From contig JAJYBQ010000126.1 of NCBI GenBank assembly GCA_021778935.1, forward strand, positions 1-7,510: a DNA stretch of 7,510 bases. Direction: 5' to 3'. The stretch is from Pseudomonadota bacterium (GTDB taxonomy: Bacteria; Pseudomonadota; Gammaproteobacteria; Burkholderiales; Burkholderiaceae). A program made the translations under genes and the position numbers. The notes below the pieces were generated by a model. That model made no database searches. It worked only from the letters and a program-made list of their open reading frames with translations, and had not been told where the DNA came from. Within the stretch, counting starts at the first letter, position 1; every line of letters starts with the position of its first letter. Of the stretch, positions 5,888-7,510 are shown piece after piece.

Positions 5888-6814
5888 TCAAGGCCCGGCC
5901 CGGTCGCCTGTCTGAACCGGACGCCATAATCCGGCGCCGATGCCGGCAGCGGCGATCACCGCCATTCCCATCCAGGTCTGCATGGCGAGATGCTCGTGCA
6001 GTCCGACCAGGCCCAGCAGCGCGGAAAACACGATGGTGGCGTAGGCGAGATTGGCCACCACCAGCGCGATGCCGGTGCGGTACGCCCGTGTCATCGTCAG
6101 TTGGCCCAAGGTTGCGACCAGCCCCAGGCCGGCCAGGGTCGGCAGGTCGGCCCATCGCCAGGCTGGCGTGTTTTCGAATGCCAGCAGCAGGCCCGTGACG
6201 AGGGTCGACAACGTCGTGAAGTAGAACACCACGCGCCAGTCCGGCTCACCCAGTCGCGCCATCGCACGGAGCTGGACATAGGACATGCCCGCACCCAGTC
6301 CGGATCCGAGACCGACCAAGGCATAGAACCACTGGCCGCGCGTGAAGTGCGGATCGAGCAGAAGCGCCACGCCGGCAAACCCTGCCAGCAGAAAAACCAC
6401 CAGACCGGGGCGGGATTCTTCGGGATGCGCAATGTGGATGTAGGCGGCGAGAAACAGCGGCGAGGTGTAGTTGAGCGTCACCGCGGTGGCGAGCGGAAGG
6501 TGGGCGATGGCGTTGAAGTACAGCCATAGCGATGCGAGACCGGAAACGCTGCGACCCAGATGGCTCCGCCAATGAGGGGTTGCGTAGGCGCGCAAGGGCT
6601 TGCGCGCCATCACCAGCAGCAACAGCAGGCCGAACAACGACCGATAGAAGAGGAGCGCCGTCGTGCCGAGCTGGCCTGCACCGCGTTTGACGAAATACCC
6701 CATCAACGCGAAGTTGAGGCTTGCAACCAGCATCCACAGCGAGCCGGCGCGGGTTGACGACGAATGCGGAACGGACACGGAGTGGTCGCGATGAGGAAGT
6801 CGACACTTCATCAT
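5888..6814 (-). CDS. EamA/DMT-family membrane transporter
   Basis: This 308-residue integral membrane protein fits the drug/metabolite transporter (EamA) superfamily, which exports or imports small metabolites such as amino acids, nucleotide sugars or purines. Ten hydrophobic helices can be placed at roughly 27-43, 50-69, 87-103, 108-128, 136-154, 163-184, 194-213, 225-244, 250-270 and 280-297, forming two EamA repeats. Family-like stretches are LNFALMGYFVKRG, FYRSLFGLLLLL, AIAHLPLATAVTLNYTSPLF (about 102-121, typical of the end of repeat 1) and the matching YRTGIALVVANLAYATIVFS in repeat 2. The first 24 residues are polar and unlike the family. The ribosome binding site is weak: AAAGGA lies 14 nt before the ATG at 6814. 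The true start may be a GTG (residue 13) or Met28. It is divergent from the NeuB-like gene, so substrate linkage to nonulosonic acid is possible but unproven. Confidence 0.88.
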   Translation of the reverse strand: MMKCRLPHRDHSVSVPHSSSTRAGSLWMLVASLNFALMGYFVKRGAGQLGTTALLFYRSLFGLLLLLVMARKPLRAYATPHWRSHLGRSVSGLASLWLYFNAIAHLPLATAVTLNYTSPLFLAAYIHIAHPEESRPGLVVFLLAGFAGVALLLDPHFTRGQWFYALVGLGSGLGAGMSYVQLRAMARLGEPDWRVVFYFTTLSTLVTGLLLAFENTPAWRWADLPTLAGLGLVATLGQLTMTRAYRTGIALVVANLAYATIVFSALLGLVGLHEHLAMQTWMGMAVIAAAGIGAGLWRPVQTGDRAGP

Positions 6815-6865
6815 ACCGAGTCGGCGCGTCCTTTCCGGACATCGGCATCGGCTGCGCGCACCTTA

Positions 6866-6891
6866 GCAATTTCTCATGTATTTCTTAAAAG
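6866..6891. promoter_or_regulatory. AT-rich patch in the divergent intergenic region, possible promoter zone
   Basis: The 182-bp gap between the divergent transporter and neuB genes must hold start signals for both. The stretch from about 6866 to 6891 (with TTTCTCATGTATTTCTTAAA) is strikingly AT-rich in a high-GC window. TCTCAT occurs twice, at 6872-6877 and 6894-6899, 22 bp apart, and a -10-like CATACT lies at 6911-6916. I cannot pair convincing -35 and -10 boxes at normal spacing for either strand, so this is a zone call only. Confidence 0.3.
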
Positions 6892-6922
6892 CCTCTCATC
6901 GCTCCGCCTGCATACTTGCTGT

Positions 6923-6965
6923 ACGGAGGCGCCGGATTTTCTCCGTCGCGGATTGCGGGGAAAAT
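6923..6965 (+). promoter_or_regulatory. Two mutually exclusive inverted repeats in the presumed neuB leader
   Basis: Pairing 1 joins ACGGAG (6923-6928) to CTCCGT (6941-6946). Pairing 2 joins ATTTTCTCCG (6936-6945) to CGGGGAAAAT (6956-6965), a 10-bp stem with a single G-U step and a 10-nt loop. Both use CTCCG at 6941-6945, so only one can form at a time. The second ends 31 nt before the neuB ATG. As DNA, the same near-palindrome could be a dimeric regulator site. The repeats are seen directly; any regulatory role is inference. Confidence 0.35.
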
Positions 6966-6996
6966 TGCCTCCGGTACCGATCGGAAAGTTGGTTGT

Positions 6997-7510
6997 ATGA
7001 GAATTTCAGGATACGACGTTGGCCGGGAACACCCGCCGTTCGTCATTGCCGAAGTGGCGCAGAGTCATGACGGCAGTCTCGGGCAGGCGATGGCATTCAT
7101 CGAAGTGGCCGCGGAATGCGGCGTGCAGGCCGTCAAGTTCCAGACCCACATCGCTGCCGAGGAAAGCACGCCCCGAGAGCCGTGGCGGACTCCCTTCAGC
7201 CCTCAGGATGCGAGCCGGTACGACTATTGGCGTCGCATGGAATTTTCCTTCGATCAGTGGGCCTTGCTCAAGGAGCATGCAGAACGTCACGGCCTGGTGT
7301 TCTTGAGCAGTCCGTTTTCCGTGCGTGCATGCGAGTGGCTGCAGAAACTCGACATCGCGGCATGGAAGGTCGCTTCGGGCGAGGTGGGCAATCGCGAGAT
7401 CGTCGAGTGGATCGGCAGGACCGGCAAACCGATCCTGCTTTCGGGCGGCCTGACCGATGCCGAACGGCTGCTCGCGGTCGCGCGCACGCTGGAGGCGGGC
7501 GGTTCGTCGG
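6997..7510 (+). CDS. neuB: NeuB-family nonulosonic (sialic) acid synthase, 5' part
   Basis: NeuB-type enzymes condense phosphoenolpyruvate with an N-acetylated sugar to make sialic, legionaminic or pseudaminic acid in the cytoplasm. The frame is open from ATG 6997 to the window edge (171 full codons of an expected 280-350), covering the first half of the TIM barrel. Diagnostic blocks are FVIAEVAQSHDGSLG (15-29), GVQAVKFQTHIAAEES (42-57), DYWRRMEFS (76-84), LVFLSSPFS (100-108), AAWKVASGEVGNREI (121-135) and TGKPILLSGGL (142-152). Glu19, Lys47, Ser105 and Ser127 fall at positions that bind substrate in characterised NeuB. The metal-binding histidines and any antifreeze-like C-terminal domain lie beyond the edge. 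The usual STGM after strand PILL is SGGL here. Which nonulosonic acid is made cannot be told. A GGAAAG sequence 5' of the ATG is a weak ribosome binding site; no alternative in-frame start is closer. Confidence 0.88.
   Translation, partial: MRISGYDVGREHPPFVIAEVAQSHDGSLGQAMAFIEVAAECGVQAVKFQTHIAAEESTPREPWRTPFSPQDASRYDYWRRMEFSFDQWALLKEHAERHGLVFLSSPFSVRACEWLQKLDIAAWKVASGEVGNREIVEWIGRTGKPILLSGGLTDAERLLAVARTLEAGGSS

Noticed and set aside
5403..6155. 250-codon minus-strand frame covering the secreted protein and the end of the transporter
   Set aside because: Overlaps two better-supported genes; Arg/Gly-rich translation with no signal or domain.

Overview
The window is high-GC bacterial DNA. It starts inside the S10 ribosomal-protein operon and ends inside a sialic-acid-synthase-type gene. 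The ribosomal proteins resemble those of Betaproteobacteria: L22 ends in a [15 protein letters not shown] tail, S3 carries a long Pro/Arg/Gly-rich C-terminal extension, and the order is rplW-rplB-rpsS-rplV-rpsC-rplP-rpmC-rpsQ. A glycosyltransferase of the hopanoid-associated HpnB family suggests an organism that may make hopanoids. The genus cannot be fixed from this window.

Positions 1-3554 (+ strand) hold eight tightly packed ribosomal genes: the 3' end of L23, then L2, S19, L22, S3, L16, L29 and S17. Two junctions overlap (rplW/rplB by 1 nt, rpmC/rpsQ by 4 nt), the others are separated by 7-33 nt, and there is no sign of internal termination. The cluster stops after rpsQ. rplN, the first gene of the spc operon and often the next gene, is not here. 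A 213-bp GC-rich gap follows. It holds a terminator-like hairpin near rpsQ and nested inverted repeats just ahead of the next gene.

Positions 3768-5849 (+ strand) hold three genes: a 136-aa Gln-rich/Gly-rich protein of unknown function, the HpnB-like membrane glycosyltransferase (401 aa), and a 117-aa secreted protein with a glycine zipper and an Ala/Pro/Tyr-rich tail. All three look envelope-related, but no pathway can be assigned. A perfect 30-bp palindrome separates the last of them from the convergent gene that follows.

Positions 5888-6814 (- strand) encode a ten-helix EamA/DMT-family transporter. It is transcribed divergently from a NeuB-family gene that starts at 6997 and runs off the right edge. 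The 182-bp gap between them has an AT-rich patch and two mutually exclusive inverted repeats in the presumed neuB leader. The right end is probably the start of a nonulosonic-acid or surface-glycan locus, but only its first gene is visible.

No tRNA, rRNA, CRISPR array, insertion sequence or phage gene was seen. I found no convincing novel system. The most open items are the two small uncharacterised proteins, the two structured leaders and the break in the ribosomal gene cluster.
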